Of a stretch of 64,000 nt of DNA, positions 41,328 through 50,730 are shown one piece after another. This DNA is from Mycobacterium sp. 1164985.4 (lineage in GTDB: Bacteria; Actinomycetota; Actinomycetes; Mycobacteriales; Mycobacteriaceae): assembly GCF_001668575.1 (NCBI RefSeq), contig NZ_LZMD01000017.1:1-64000 (forward strand). The letters are read 5' to 3'. The notes below the pieces were generated by a model. That model was not told the origin of the DNA and searched no databases. It worked only from the letters and a program-made list of their open reading frames with translations. Numbering within the stretch: position 1 is the first letter of the stretch; each line of letters begins with the position of its first letter. Position numbers and translations under genes: made by a program.

Positions 41328-44300
41328 ATGAAACTTGCAACCCGATTAGCTTTCCTGTGCGGATCGGCGCTTCTCGCAGTCGTTTTGGCCAACACGCTGT
41401 ACACCGTTCAGACCAATCGGCTCGTCGACCTGTACGATCTGCGGGCCCAAGCGCGAAATGCCCAAATTGCCGCAATCGATATTCAGCGAGACGTGCAGGC
41501 GTTGCTCGCCACATTTAACGGGCTGATGTTGTCCAACGATCCGACTCGGCGAGCCGAACTGTCCGGCAAGTTGGACGAACTCGACAGATCCATCGATGCC
41601 GAACTCCGGAAAGCCGCCGAAACGGACAAGGAGAGTACCAGACGAGTGCAGTACCAACAGGCACTCACGACATGGGCCGCTTTCCAGTCGGATTATCGGG
41701 CTGACATGCAAGGAGTCGAAAACTACGGCGACGCAGCGGCTTCCGCGAGGGAAGTCAGGAGCCAAGTGGCACAGCTCGAGAATCAACTCCGCGAGATCGA
41801 ACAAGCGACGGTTACGTCTGTCGACGACGTCAATCGACGCGCAGCACAGGCGATGCAAACCACCCGAACGATTCTGTGGACCTTCGCAAGCGTCATTGTC
41901 GTGACGCTGGGTGCTCTACTATTCCTCACCAGCCGCAACATCCACCGTACTGTCACGAGCGCAGCGCAAAAAAACGAAAAGGAGCGCCGTTCTAAGGAGA
42001 TTCAGGCTAACCTCATGACCGAGGTGCAGGGAGCACTCGACCCGGCGGCGGCAGGCAGGATCGTTATATCTCGCGCCGCAGAGGCTCTCGATGCGAAACA
42101 TGGAGCACTGTATCTGCGACAGGCCGAGGAGCCTGGCCGATTCGTCCTTAGCGCATCGTATGCTTTTCACCGCCGCAAGGATTTGCCCAATGCCTATGGG
42201 CTGGGGGACGGGCTGGTTGGCCAGTGCGCGCTCGAAGGCAACAGGATCGAGGTGACCGGAGCTCCCGGAGACTACGTCGAGATCGTCTCTGGATTGGGCA
42301 AGACCGAGCCCGTGTCGCTGATTCTGATCCCGATCAAGTTCGAGTCCGAGGTGCTCGGCGTCATGGAGTTGGCCGGACTTCGAACGTTTTCAGACGATGA
42401 CATCGAACTCTTGGAGAGCATCGCGTTGGGAGTCGGCGTCGCCATCAGCGCGATCGAGTCCGCGGAGAAGACAAGAGAGTTGCTACGGGTATCGCAGGCT
42501 CAGACAGAGGAACTCCAAGCCCAGGAGGAAGAGCTACGAACTGCAAACGAGCAACTGACCGAACGTGAAGATCAGTTGTCGGCACAGAATGCCGAACTAG
42601 AAGAAACGACCGAGGAACTACGCTCGCAGCAGGAAGAACTGAGGGCCAGTTCGGAGCGACTCGAGACGCAGGCGTATTCACTGGAGCGCAAGAACGAGGA
42701 ACTGCATCGGCTCAGCCAAACTCTCGAAGCCAAGGCCGAAGAATTGGCGGTCTCGTCGCGGTATAAGTCGGAGTTCCTGGCGAACATGTCGCACGAGCTG
42801 CGTACCCCGCTGAACAGCATCTTGATACTGGCAGGCCTTCTCGCTGAGTCTGATGAACCGCTCACTGAGAAGCAACAGGAATTCGCGGAAACGATTCAAC
42901 AATCCGGCAAGGACCTGCTCAACCTGATCGATGAGGTTCTAGACCTCGCCAAAGTCGAATCCGGCGCGATGTCTCTCGAGAGAGAACGTATCGATGTCGC
43001 AGAGCTGGTCACATTTTTGGAGCGCAACTTCCGGCCGATTGCGGCTGACAAAGGCGTGGCCTTTCGCGTCGTAGTGGATGAAGCCGCACCACGAGAAGTC
43101 ACGAGTGACTACACCCGGGTCAAACAGATCGCAAAGAATCTGGTGGCGAACGCGATCAAGTTCACGCACGAAGGGTCTGTGACCGTCGAGCTCTCTCGGG
43201 CTAGCGACTTGCAAGGCGAACCGGGCGACTATTTGACGTTAGCCGTGATCGACACCGGAATCGGAATCGACGAGAAGGATCATAATCTGATCTTCGAGTC
43301 ATTTCAGCAGGCGGGCCGAGGCACTGCCAGGGAGTATGGCGGTACCGGCCTCGGCTTGGCGATCAGCCGAGAATTGGCCCGCAATCTCGGGGGTGAGATA
43401 ACGCTGCGCAGCGCCCTGGGGCAAGGATCGACGTTCACCTGTTATCTGCCGGTCGGGGACACACCGGGACGCGATACACATTCGAATGTTCCGAGCAACT
43501 CGGCGCTTTCGAGCCGTGCCGTGAACTCAGAAGCTCGAGGCGGGTTCGGTCTCTCAAACGGCGAAGTGTCAACGACAGAGGCGGCTGCTCAGCCGAGGCC
43601 GTCAGAACCTGGCGGTAAAGATGCTGGCGCGCGGTTCGAGGATGTCGATGTATCAGACGTCCGGTGGCCTCAGGGGACGAAACCCGTCCTGCTGATCGTG
43701 GAGGACGACCTAACGTTTGCGGGTTTGTTGGCCGATCTGGCGAAGGAAGCTGGATTCGACTCATTTATCACTTCCAGCGGCCGAGAAGCGTTGGCTCTGG
43801 CGAAGGAACGGCAGCCGGCAGCTATCACACTGGACATCGGTTTGCCGGACATGGCCGGCTGGGTTGTTCTGGATGTCCTCAAACATGACCTCGCCACTCG
43901 CCACATCCCGGTGAATGTCGTTTCCGGGTCCGACGACGATGGTCGTGGTCGCCGAATGGGTGCCATACAGACCCTGCAAAAACCGGCCGACGTGGAGGAT
44001 CTCCGCTCGATGCTCACCGGCACCGCCGATTTCCTCAAGCCGGGACCGCGACATGTTCTGGTCGCTGAGGACGACGCCAATCAGCGGCAAGTCGTCAAGC
44101 AGATGATCGAAAGCGACGATATTGCGATCACCTGTGTGGGCACCGGTCGCCAAGTTCTGGCGGAGCTGGCGGGCGAAACATCCTATGATTGCCTCGTCCT
44201 CGACCTCGGGTTGCCGGACATCGACGGCATCGACCTCCTCGAGCACATCACGGACCAGCTCAAAGAGCAGAGCCTGCCGGTGATCGTGCACACCGGAAGA

Positions 44301-44891
44301 GAGCTGACATCGGCGGAAACCGAGCGGCTCGAGGCCCTGGCCGCCGCCATTGTGCTGAAGAACGCGCGATCACCCGAACGGCTGCTGGACGAGACAGCGC
44401 TGTTCCTGCACCGGGTGGCGAACGACATGCCGGATTCGGCGCGTGAGATTTTGGCCAACCCTAGACATGTCGACGAATCTCTCGAGGGCAACACTGTTCT
44501 ACTCGTCGACGACGACGTCCGAAATGTCTTCTCGCTCGGCAGTGCGCTCAAGCGGTTCGGCATCAATGTGATTCCGGCGCGCAACGGGCAAGACGGGCTC
44601 GATCGCCTTGCTGCCAACCCAGAAGTCGGGTTGGTACTGATGGACATCATGATGCCCGTGATGGATGGCTACGAGGCGATGCGTCGAATTCGGGCCGAAG
44701 CTCGCTGGCGCGACCTTCCCATCGTCGCGCTGACCGCGAAAGCCATGAAGGGCGATCGTCAGAAGTGCATCGAGGCCGGCGCTTCGGACTACGTGGCCAA
44801 ACCCGTCGACATGGATCAGCTCACCTCGGTTCTGAGAGTCTGGCTGGCCAGTCGGCCGCGAGGCCGGCAGAAATCGCCAGAGACGCAATGA
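41328..44891 (+). CDS. Membrane hybrid histidine kinase with GAF domain and three receivers
   Basis: This is a 1187-residue protein. TM1 is at about residues 5-25, followed by a periplasmic four-helix-type sensor to ~180, TM2 at ~182-201 and a GAF domain at ~240-380. A Glu/Gln-rich coiled coil covers ~385-475, HisKA has His489 in SHELRTPLNS, and the HATPase has N, DTGIGI and GGTGLGL boxes. A ~75-residue disordered linker leads to receivers with Asp836, Asp959 and Asp1106. The second receiver has an atypical Lys region (VLKNARS, no Pro). It probably passes phosphate to the upstream receiver-GGDEF-EAL protein. The stop overlaps cheR (ATGA). Confidence 0.95.
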   Translation: MKLATRLAFLCGSALLAVVLANTLYTVQTNRLVDLYDLRAQARNAQIAAIDIQRDVQALLATFNGLMLSNDPTRRAELSGKLDELDRSIDAELRKAAETDKESTRRVQYQQALTTWAAFQSDYRADMQGVENYGDAAASAREVRSQVAQLENQLREIEQATVTSVDDVNRRAAQAMQTTRTILWTFASVIVVTLGALLFLTSRNIHRTVTSAAQKNEKERRSKEIQANLMTEVQGALDPAAAGRIVISRAAEALDAKHGALYLRQAEEPGRFVLSASYAFHRRKDLPNAYGLGDGLVGQCALEGNRIEVTGAPGDYVEIVSGLGKTEPVSLILIPIKFESEVLGVMELAGLRTFSDDDIELLESIALGVGVAISAIESAEKTRELLRVSQAQTEELQAQEEELRTANEQLTEREDQLSAQNAELEETTEELRSQQEELRASSERLETQAYSLERKNEELHRLSQTLEAKAEELAVSSRYKSEFLANMSHELRTPLNSILILAGLLAESDEPLTEKQQEFAETIQQSGKDLLNLIDEVLDLAKVESGAMSLERERIDVAELVTFLERNFRPIAADKGVAFRVVVDEAAPREVTSDYTRVKQIAKNLVANAIKFTHEGSVTVELSRASDLQGEPGDYLTLAVIDTGIGIDEKDHNLIFESFQQAGRGTAREYGGTGLGLAISRELARNLGGEITLRSALGQGSTFTCYLPVGDTPGRDTHSNVPSNSALSSRAVNSEARGGFGLSNGEVSTTEAAAQPRPSEPGGKDAGARFEDVDVSDVRWPQGTKPVLLIVEDDLTFAGLLADLAKEAGFDSFITSSGREALALAKERQPAAITLDIGLPDMAGWVVLDVLKHDLATRHIPVNVVSGSDDDGRGRRMGAIQTLQKPADVEDLRSMLTGTADFLKPGPRHVLVAEDDANQRQVVKQMIESDDIAITCVGTGRQVLAELAGETSYDCLVLDLGLPDIDGIDLLEHITDQLKEQSLPVIVHTGRELTSAETERLEALAAAIVLKNARSPERLLDETALFLHRVANDMPDSAREILANPRHVDESLEGNTVLLVDDDVRNVFSLGSALKRFGINVIPARNGQDGLDRLAANPEVGLVLMDIMMPVMDGYEAMRRIRAEARWRDLPIVALTAKAMKGDRQKCIEAGASDYVAKPVDMDQLTSVLRVWLASRPRGRQKSPETQ

Positions 44892-45757
44892 GTAACCCCG
44901 CCGGAAAGCCCCAGTCGGCTCGATCCCGTGAGCTGACTGCGATCGAGGCGGAGGCGTTCTTCTACACGGTGTTCGAGCACCTCGGCTACGACTTTCGCCA
45001 CTACAGTGACGCTTCGAGAAACAGGAGGCTGGTAGCGTTCGTCGAACGACGCTCGCTAGGCACCATCTCCGAGGCCCAGGGCCGGGTCCTGCGCGATCCG
45101 GAATTGTTAGCTGCCTTTCTGTCCGCGATGACGGTGAATGTCACCGAGATGTTCCGAGATCCGTTGGTCTTCAGAAAGATTCGGACGGACTTGTTACCCA
45201 GACTGGCAACCTATCCGCGTATCCGGATCTGGGTGGCAGGTTGTGCGACGGGAGAAGAGGCGTACTCTATTGCGATCCTCTTGGATGAGGCTGGTTTGTT
45301 AGATCGGACGACCATTTACGCCACCGATATTGACAGCGAGTCGCTGCGCGTCGCCTCCACGGCGATCTATCCGGCGGATGCCATGGCTGGCGCTACCCGC
45401 AACTACCAGGCCAGCGGAGGAGAGAGACCGTTTTCCGACTGGTACATCGCCAAGTACAACCGGTGCATTTTCAGCCCACATCTGAGATCGCGACTTGAAT
45501 TTTTCTCGCACAATCTCGCCACGGACAGCACATTTGGTGAATTTCACCTAATCATGTGCAGAAACGTCTTCATCTACTTCGAGGACACTCTCCAGCGCCG
45601 GGTCGAAGGCGTCTTCTGGGAGAGCCTGGCGCCCTTCGGCGGTCTGGTCATCGGCCCGCGCGAAAGCCTCACGGTTGAGGGCAAGCGACTGTTCACCCCG
45701 ACGGACCGTCGTCTCGGGGTCTACGTAAGGAACCAAAATCAGCATGCCCGGCCCTGA
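44888..45757 (+). CDS. cheR: CheR-type protein-glutamate O-methyltransferase
   Basis: This 289-residue protein has the N-terminal helical CheR domain (FRHYSDASRNRRLVAFVERR, then SAMTVNVTEMFRDP) and the SAM-binding domain with IWVAGCATGEEAYSIAI and IMCRNVFIYF. It transfers methyl groups from SAM to glutamates, normally on chemoreceptors. No chemoreceptor, CheA or CheW is encoded nearby. The only apparent candidate target in the operon is the Glu-rich coiled coil of the preceding kinase. The ATG overlaps the kinase stop, and the last 14 bases overlap cheB. The N-terminal tetratricopeptide extension of some CheR proteins is absent. Confidence 0.93.
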   Translation: MSNPAGKPQSARSRELTAIEAEAFFYTVFEHLGYDFRHYSDASRNRRLVAFVERRSLGTISEAQGRVLRDPELLAAFLSAMTVNVTEMFRDPLVFRKIRTDLLPRLATYPRIRIWVAGCATGEEAYSIAILLDEAGLLDRTTIYATDIDSESLRVASTAIYPADAMAGATRNYQASGGERPFSDWYIAKYNRCIFSPHLRSRLEFFSHNLATDSTFGEFHLIMCRNVFIYFEDTLQRRVEGVFWESLAPFGGLVIGPRESLTVEGKRLFTPTDRRLGVYVRNQNQHARP

Positions 45758-46397
45758 CGTCATAGTTATCGGCGGCAGTGCAGGCGGCATCAAAGCTTTG
45801 AAGGGCATCTTCGCGACATTCGAAATTCGCCCTGACAGCGTGTTCTGCGTGGTGTTGCATCGCGCGCCTCAATACTCGGGGCTGACCCGAGTCCTCAGGG
45901 GATACACCGCCATCCCGATTCATGAGCCGAGCACCAGTCCATGGCTCTGCCCATTGGCTGCAGTTACCGTGGCACCGCCCGGTTACCACCTTCTGCTGGG
46001 CAACGACCGAAGCCCGTCGAGCCACCCGCAGACTCCCGTTGAACAATACGAGATCACGCCGGGGGTGCGCGCACACCTGACATTGGATAGCCCGGTCGCC
46101 TACTCGCGCCCGTCGATTGATGTAGCTTTCTCGAGTGCAGCACTACTCGTCAATTCGATAACAGCGGTACTGCTTTCATGTGCGAACGACGACGGCGCCC
46201 GTGGTTGTGAGGTGGTCCAAGCGGCCGGAGGGCAAGTCGTGCTGCAAGATCCCGTCAGCTGCGAGGCGCCCACGGCAGTCAAGGCGGCGATGCGCAGGGT
46301 TGAGCCAGACCATGTCGCAGATCCGGCCGGCATCGGAAGGTGGCTCTCGGAAGTCCGAGGGTCCGGGCACCTCGCGTCTGCTCGCACACAGACATAA
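45744..46397 (+). CDS. cheB: Stand-alone CheB-type methylesterase
   Basis: This 217-residue protein contains only the CheB methylesterase domain without a receiver. The catalytic Ser is in VIGGSAGGIKAL, the His in VVLHRAPQYSG and the Asp in LSCANDDGARG. It would remove methyl groups added by CheR or deamidate glutamines. Without a receiver its activity is probably controlled by the kinase complex itself. It overlaps cheR by 14 bases, so the two are translated together. It converges on the polysaccharide operon 62 bases further on. Confidence 0.92.
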   Translation: MPGPDVIVIGGSAGGIKALKGIFATFEIRPDSVFCVVLHRAPQYSGLTRVLRGYTAIPIHEPSTSPWLCPLAAVTVAPPGYHLLLGNDRSPSSHPQTPVEQYEITPGVRAHLTLDSPVAYSRPSIDVAFSSAALLVNSITAVLLSCANDDGARGCEVVQAAGGQVVLQDPVSCEAPTAVKAAMRRVEPDHVADPAGIGRWLSEVRGSGHLASARTQT

Positions 46398-46459
46398 TTT
46401 GCGACCGCGGCTGGTTGATCTACTGGTCACTGGGGTTTGCAGCTCGCCCTATACGAGGG

Positions 46460-48472
46460 TCAGTCGGGGTATTGCGCATCACGGGAACCGCCTTGGAGGT
46501 CCGGCGAACTTCGGATCACGGATCGGCGTGTTTTCAACAGGATCATTAACGCACCGGCAGCGGCAAGGACCGCCACGCCTCCAACGACCCACCACAGCCA
46601 CCCGGCCTCGGGATCGGTGTTCGACGACTCCGGCGCCCAGATGTCGGTCGGCGGATTAGGAACGGTAACCGGTTCACTGCCAGGAACGGAGATGACCGCT
46701 CGGCCGTTCAATCCCGACCACCGTCCACGCTCGCTAGACAGCCATCGGAGCACTTCGTCGAGTTGGGCGGGCGCCGCATTGGAAGTTGCGATCAAGAGCG
46801 AGCGCTTGCCGTCGAAAACGGTCTGCAGCGAGCCGAAGCGTACCTCCGGGTCGAGCGTTACCGTGACCGAGCTGTTCTTGGCATCGACACCCTGGACGGT
46901 GATGTTTCCTTGATCCGCATCGAAGGGCAGCGCGACCGTTTCGTCGGTCCAGCCCTCGGAGGAGATCAAAACCGCGGCTTCGTTGCTGTCGATCGCTTGC
47001 TTCAGGGTAGTTACCGTTGTGATGAGCGGTACCCCGCTCATCTTCTGCAGACCCACGGCGACCGCTGCAGCCCGCGTGGTGTCACCAAACAGGTCGTCGC
47101 CGATGCCGAATTGGATGCGTGGCATCAGCGCCTGGGGTAGCGATTGAAACCCCGGTGGCACGGGCGGGTCAGCGGTAACAGCCTGGATCTCGGTGTTGCC
47201 GTCCATCTTGAGTGTCATCGGAAGATAGTCGCCGCAACGTCCGGGATCACCGGTGGTGTGCACCGTGATTTGAAGGCTGGTGGAACGCTTCAGCAGCTTG
47301 TCGGGAATGCTGACCGAATGGTCGATTGTGCCGTTGGCTTCGACCGGCCATCGGCCTACGGTCTCCCCACCGACCGTCGCGAGCACTTCACCGCCGAAAT
47401 CGCTGGGAAGGGGGGTGTGCGATCCAATCAGGTGCAACCGGATCCCCTTCAGAGAGTGACCAAAGCGGCTCTGATCCAACTCGATTTCCACCTGCGGCCA
47501 CATCGCCTCCGAACTGAGGCCGGAAGGCTCCAACTCTTCGAGTGTGGTTGCGTCGCGGAACAACTCTTGCTCGGTGGCCAAGGGTCCGGCTACCGCTTTG
47601 GAGCTGAGAGCATATTGCAGCGAATCATCCGAAAGCAGGCGTGTCTGGTTGGTGAGTTCGTCGCCCTGTCCTGAGATGAGCAGAGCGCCCACGCCTGCGC
47701 CGCGCTGTAGCGAAACGCCTTTATCTGGACCCTCTTTGATGATTACTTGACGCTCCAGCGGAACGGAGGGATTCGGCAGCGTGATGGCGCCTTCCGGGAG
47801 GGGGACGATAACAACGTCGGGGTTCTGCCCGCTGTACCGCACTGCCGTGGCGGCGGCCAGTTGAACGGCGGCGTTCGACTCCGGTTGCGACGGCGGCGTC
47901 GGCACCGCAATGGTCAGCCTGCTGAGCACAGGCGGGAGAAACGCCGCAACGGTTGGCGGGATCGACTCCATTCCGGCGAACGTGACCGAACTGTTCACCA
48001 GTCGTATCGGTGCCAAGGGATCCCAGCAGTAACCCTCGAGCGGAAGCGCAGTCATGGTCAGCGTGAATTCGACCCAGTTGTTGAAGACCTGCGCGCCGGC
48101 AAGGGGGATGACCATTTGCGCCTGATCATTCGTGGGCAACGCCAAGCGGCTGATGGTCCGGTCACCTTGCGTGACCGAAAGGTTGCCAACACGAAGGTTG
48201 GTCGGGAGTTCGATGGTCGCGTTCAACGCCACCGGAGCCAAACCCTGCGGAACCGGGAATCCCACTCCGCTGCTGCTGACGTCTCGGTTCACATTGAACG
48301 TAATCGTGTTCGACGAACCGAGATCGGACAATTGCAGAGTCGGAGAATCAACGAGCGCACCGCCTCTCTCTTCTGGATCGTCCGGCTGAGCCGCCACGCA
48401 CGGAGCCGTCAACATGAGCATTGCGATGACCACAGCAAGTGCTCCCGCGACGCGGGGCAGGTGCGATTTCAT
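46460..48472 (-). CDS. BcsB-like membrane-anchored exopolysaccharide protein
   Basis: This ~670-residue secreted protein has a signal peptide (about residues 1-29, ending CVAAQ), tandem beta-sandwich/flavodoxin-like domains and a single C-terminal transmembrane segment (GWLWWVVGGVAVLAAAGALMIL) followed by basic residues. This layout and segments such as FTLTMTALPLEGYCWDPLAPIRL resemble BcsB, the periplasmic partner that guides a nascent glucan from the cellulose synthase. No BcsA synthase is in the window. Conserved Cys residues lie in YCWDP and GRCGDY. A longer start at 48526 is possible. It is the last gene of the operon. Confidence 0.75.
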   Translation of the reverse strand: MKSHLPRVAGALAVVIAMLMLTAPCVAAQPDDPEERGGALVDSPTLQLSDLGSSNTITFNVNRDVSSSGVGFPVPQGLAPVALNATIELPTNLRVGNLSVTQGDRTISRLALPTNDQAQMVIPLAGAQVFNNWVEFTLTMTALPLEGYCWDPLAPIRLVNSSVTFAGMESIPPTVAAFLPPVLSRLTIAVPTPPSQPESNAAVQLAAATAVRYSGQNPDVVIVPLPEGAITLPNPSVPLERQVIIKEGPDKGVSLQRGAGVGALLISGQGDELTNQTRLLSDDSLQYALSSKAVAGPLATEQELFRDATTLEELEPSGLSSEAMWPQVEIELDQSRFGHSLKGIRLHLIGSHTPLPSDFGGEVLATVGGETVGRWPVEANGTIDHSVSIPDKLLKRSTSLQITVHTTGDPGRCGDYLPMTLKMDGNTEIQAVTADPPVPPGFQSLPQALMPRIQFGIGDDLFGDTTRAAAVAVGLQKMSGVPLITTVTTLKQAIDSNEAAVLISSEGWTDETVALPFDADQGNITVQGVDAKNSSVTVTLDPEVRFGSLQTVFDGKRSLLIATSNAAPAQLDEVLRWLSSERGRWSGLNGRAVISVPGSEPVTVPNPPTDIWAPESSNTDPEAGWLWWVVGGVAVLAAAGALMILLKTRRSVIRSSPDLQGGSRDAQYPD

Positions 48473-48544
48473 CTCTGGATGGTAAGCAAACGAGTCGTTT
48501 AGCATCGACGAAATCCCGAGCGACATACTTCCGTGGCTGCCCTA

Positions 48545-49366
48545 TCAGGTCGCCGGATCGAAGCGAATCCAGTCAACAAGCATCGTCGCCGGAAAGCGCG
48601 TCGAATCGTCCGGCGGACCGGGCCAGTCTCCGCCCACGGCGATATTCAGCAAAACATGCATCGGATTGTTGAACACCCACGGCGCCCCGGGCGGCAAGGA
48701 CGAAGGAGTGAAGGACCACAGCGTGCCTTCGTCAACGCCGATCGTCACGCGATCTTTCTCCCGAGTAACCCAGTAGATGTGGAAATCTTCTGTGAGATCG
48801 GCGATCGAACCGCTGGGGCCGACCTCGGTATCCGGAGCTGGCGGCCCATGCAACCGTACGTTGTATGTCTTGCCGGTATTGACGATCTCCATGATGTCAA
48901 TCTCACCGCACTGGGGCCAGCCGACCTTATCGATGTCCGATCCGAGCATCCAAAACGCTGGCCAAATCCCCTGCCCGGAAGGAAATTTGATGCGTGCGTT
49001 GATGGTTCCGTATTGGAAATCCAGTTTCCCCCTGGTGACGATCCGTCCCGACGTGTACTTGCTGCCGGACTTGCGGGCTTCGATGACCAGATGCCCTTGC
49101 CCATCGAGTCGGACGTTGTCGACCGAATCGGTGTACGTCTGAAGACTGCCGCGCTCCCATCCCTTTTCGGGTGAGGGGCCGACGTCGTACGCCCACAGAT
49201 TGGGGTCAGGGGCGGAGCCGGCGGGTCCGGAGAACTCGTCGACTATCAACTCGGACGCTAAGGGTGATCGAGGCGTGGAGTCGGCGACACTGCAGCACAT
49301 CGAAAGGGGTATCGCTGCGACAAGCGCCAGTAGTAGCCGTGACAATCTGGTCAGAATACGCCTCAC
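48545..49366 (-). CDS. Secreted glycoside hydrolase family 16 (endo-beta-glucanase-like)
   Basis: This 273-residue protein has an N-terminal signal sequence with a possible lipobox (LSMC, Cys at about residue 24). The GH16 catalytic motif is in GEIDIMEI: Glu155, Asp157 and Glu160 form the nucleophile / helper / acid-base set. The beta-jelly-roll signature IWPAFWMLGSD precedes it. It should cut beta-1,3- or beta-1,3/1,4-linked glucans or related polymers. Within a polysaccharide export operon it could trim or release the polymer. It starts with GTG overlapping the flippase stop by one base. Confidence 0.92.
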   Translation of the reverse strand: MRRILTRLSRLLLALVAAIPLSMCCSVADSTPRSPLASELIVDEFSGPAGSAPDPNLWAYDVGPSPEKGWERGSLQTYTDSVDNVRLDGQGHLVIEARKSGSKYTSGRIVTRGKLDFQYGTINARIKFPSGQGIWPAFWMLGSDIDKVGWPQCGEIDIMEIVNTGKTYNVRLHGPPAPDTEVGPSGSIADLTEDFHIYWVTREKDRVTIGVDEGTLWSFTPSSLPPGAPWVFNNPMHVLLNIAVGGDWPGPPDDSTRFPATMLVDWIRFDPAT

Positions 49367-50730
49367 TAGCCGGTCTCCGCGGTCGCATCATGGTCGTCGA
49401 CCTTTGTGCGAGCCATCACCTTCAAGCGGCCACGGTAGGTCCGCCACACCAACGGCCCGCAGACTAGAACCTCGATTGCGACCGCCACGAGCCAACCGAT
49501 GCTGAGCCCCGTGAGCCCGCCTCGTGCGGCGCCGATCGCCGCGCCGATCACCTCGCCGATACTGAGCACACCGATCACGATCGCTTCGCGGCCGACTCGG
49601 TCGGTGACTCGCGCCACGGCCACATGGTGGTCCTTGACGATGAGACCGAGCCCGGCTAAGCACATCACGATGAGCGCGACGCGACCGTTTGCGGCATACG
49701 CCGAACCGAAGATGTGTAGCACCACACCGCCGAGAGCTACGACGACGACATTTGCGGCCGCGCAGAGGATCAGCGAATAACGCAGGGTGGACCGGAACTC
49801 CGTGACAAACGTGCTCGAATCACGCGCGCCTGATGCGAACAGCGCTGTCGCCAGCGAGAAGGGAAGAAAGAAGACGAACCCCGCCACCGACCACGTGGCA
49901 TAGAGGTACCCGGCTTGTTCGGAGCCCAAAATCACATTGGCGACGATCGGCATCGCGAAATAGGGCACAAAGAGCGCAATGTTGAGCATGTGGTGTTTGG
50001 CGGCTTCGAGATGCAGTCCCTGCAATACCGAAATGCTCGGAAACATCCGGCGGACCGACACCTTGTATCGGCGCATAAGAAGACCGGTCACCACGGCGAT
50101 GGAAATGACGTTGGCCATGAACCAGCTGGCGAAAATTGTGAGCGAGCCGTAACGGGATAGTGCCAGGGCCAGTGCAACCAGGAGCGCCAGCTTGACAGTG
50201 GCTTGAATCGCGTTGCGGCCCAGCTGCATCCCACCACCGATGAGACTCAGCAGCGCCTGGTCGAGTAACAATCCGACACCTTGGGTCGCCACGGCAGCCG
50301 TGAACAATATGGTGATGGCGACGTCGTGACCGATGCCGGGCAGCCCGATAAAACTATTGGGCAGCAAAAAAGCGCACGCCAAGGCCACGACACTGCCCAC
50401 CAGAGCGCTGGCGATTGATGCGGTCGACACCAACGCCGCGCGGCCCTCGCGCATAGCGGGGAGCTGGATCATCAGCAGGGTGCCGAAACCGAGCACGGTG
50501 AACGGTGCGATGAGGTTCATCGCGGAGATCGCGGTTGAGGACTCACCGACATCAGATGCGGGGAAGACCCGGGCGGCGACCGCCCAATACACGAATCCGA
50601 GGCCCGAAGTGACTAAAGACGTCGAGACCAGTGCGCCGGCATTGCGGAGTAGAAAGCGAAGTTTGTCTCGGCCCGAAGTGGGGAGGTTATCACGCTGGTG
50701 ACCGCCTCCGGAGGCGCTTGCGGTGGTCAT
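49366..50730 (-). CDS. Polysaccharide flippase (Wzx/MATE-like, 12-14 TM)
   Basis: This ~454-residue protein is almost wholly hydrophobic, with about a dozen transmembrane helices. It begins after a short polar segment with LRFLLRNAGALVSTSLVTSGLGFVYW, which has the typical A-x-x-x-S-x-x-x-x-x-x-x-x-x-W pattern of oligosaccharide flippases. Such proteins move undecaprenyl-linked repeat units across the membrane. The ATG at 50730 overlaps the preceding glycosyltransferase stop (ATGA). A frame extending to 51036 is spurious. Its presence implies a lipid-linked intermediate in this pathway. Confidence 0.9.
   Translation of the reverse strand: MTTASASGGGHQRDNLPTSGRDKLRFLLRNAGALVSTSLVTSGLGFVYWAVAARVFPASDVGESSTAISAMNLIAPFTVLGFGTLLMIQLPAMREGRAALVSTASIASALVGSVVALACAFLLPNSFIGLPGIGHDVAITILFTAAVATQGVGLLLDQALLSLIGGGMQLGRNAIQATVKLALLVALALALSRYGSLTIFASWFMANVISIAVVTGLLMRRYKVSVRRMFPSISVLQGLHLEAAKHHMLNIALFVPYFAMPIVANVILGSEQAGYLYATWSVAGFVFFLPFSLATALFASGARDSSTFVTEFRSTLRYSLILCAAANVVVVALGGVVLHIFGSAYAANGRVALIVMCLAGLGLIVKDHHVAVARVTDRVGREAIVIGVLSIGEVIGAAIGAARGGLTGLSIGWLVAVAIEVLVCGPLVWRTYRGRLKVMARTKVDDHDATAETG

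Noticed and set aside
46398..46459. Possible terminator between cheB and the BcsB-like gene
   Set aside because: The convergent gap has no clear GC stem followed by a T-run on either strand.
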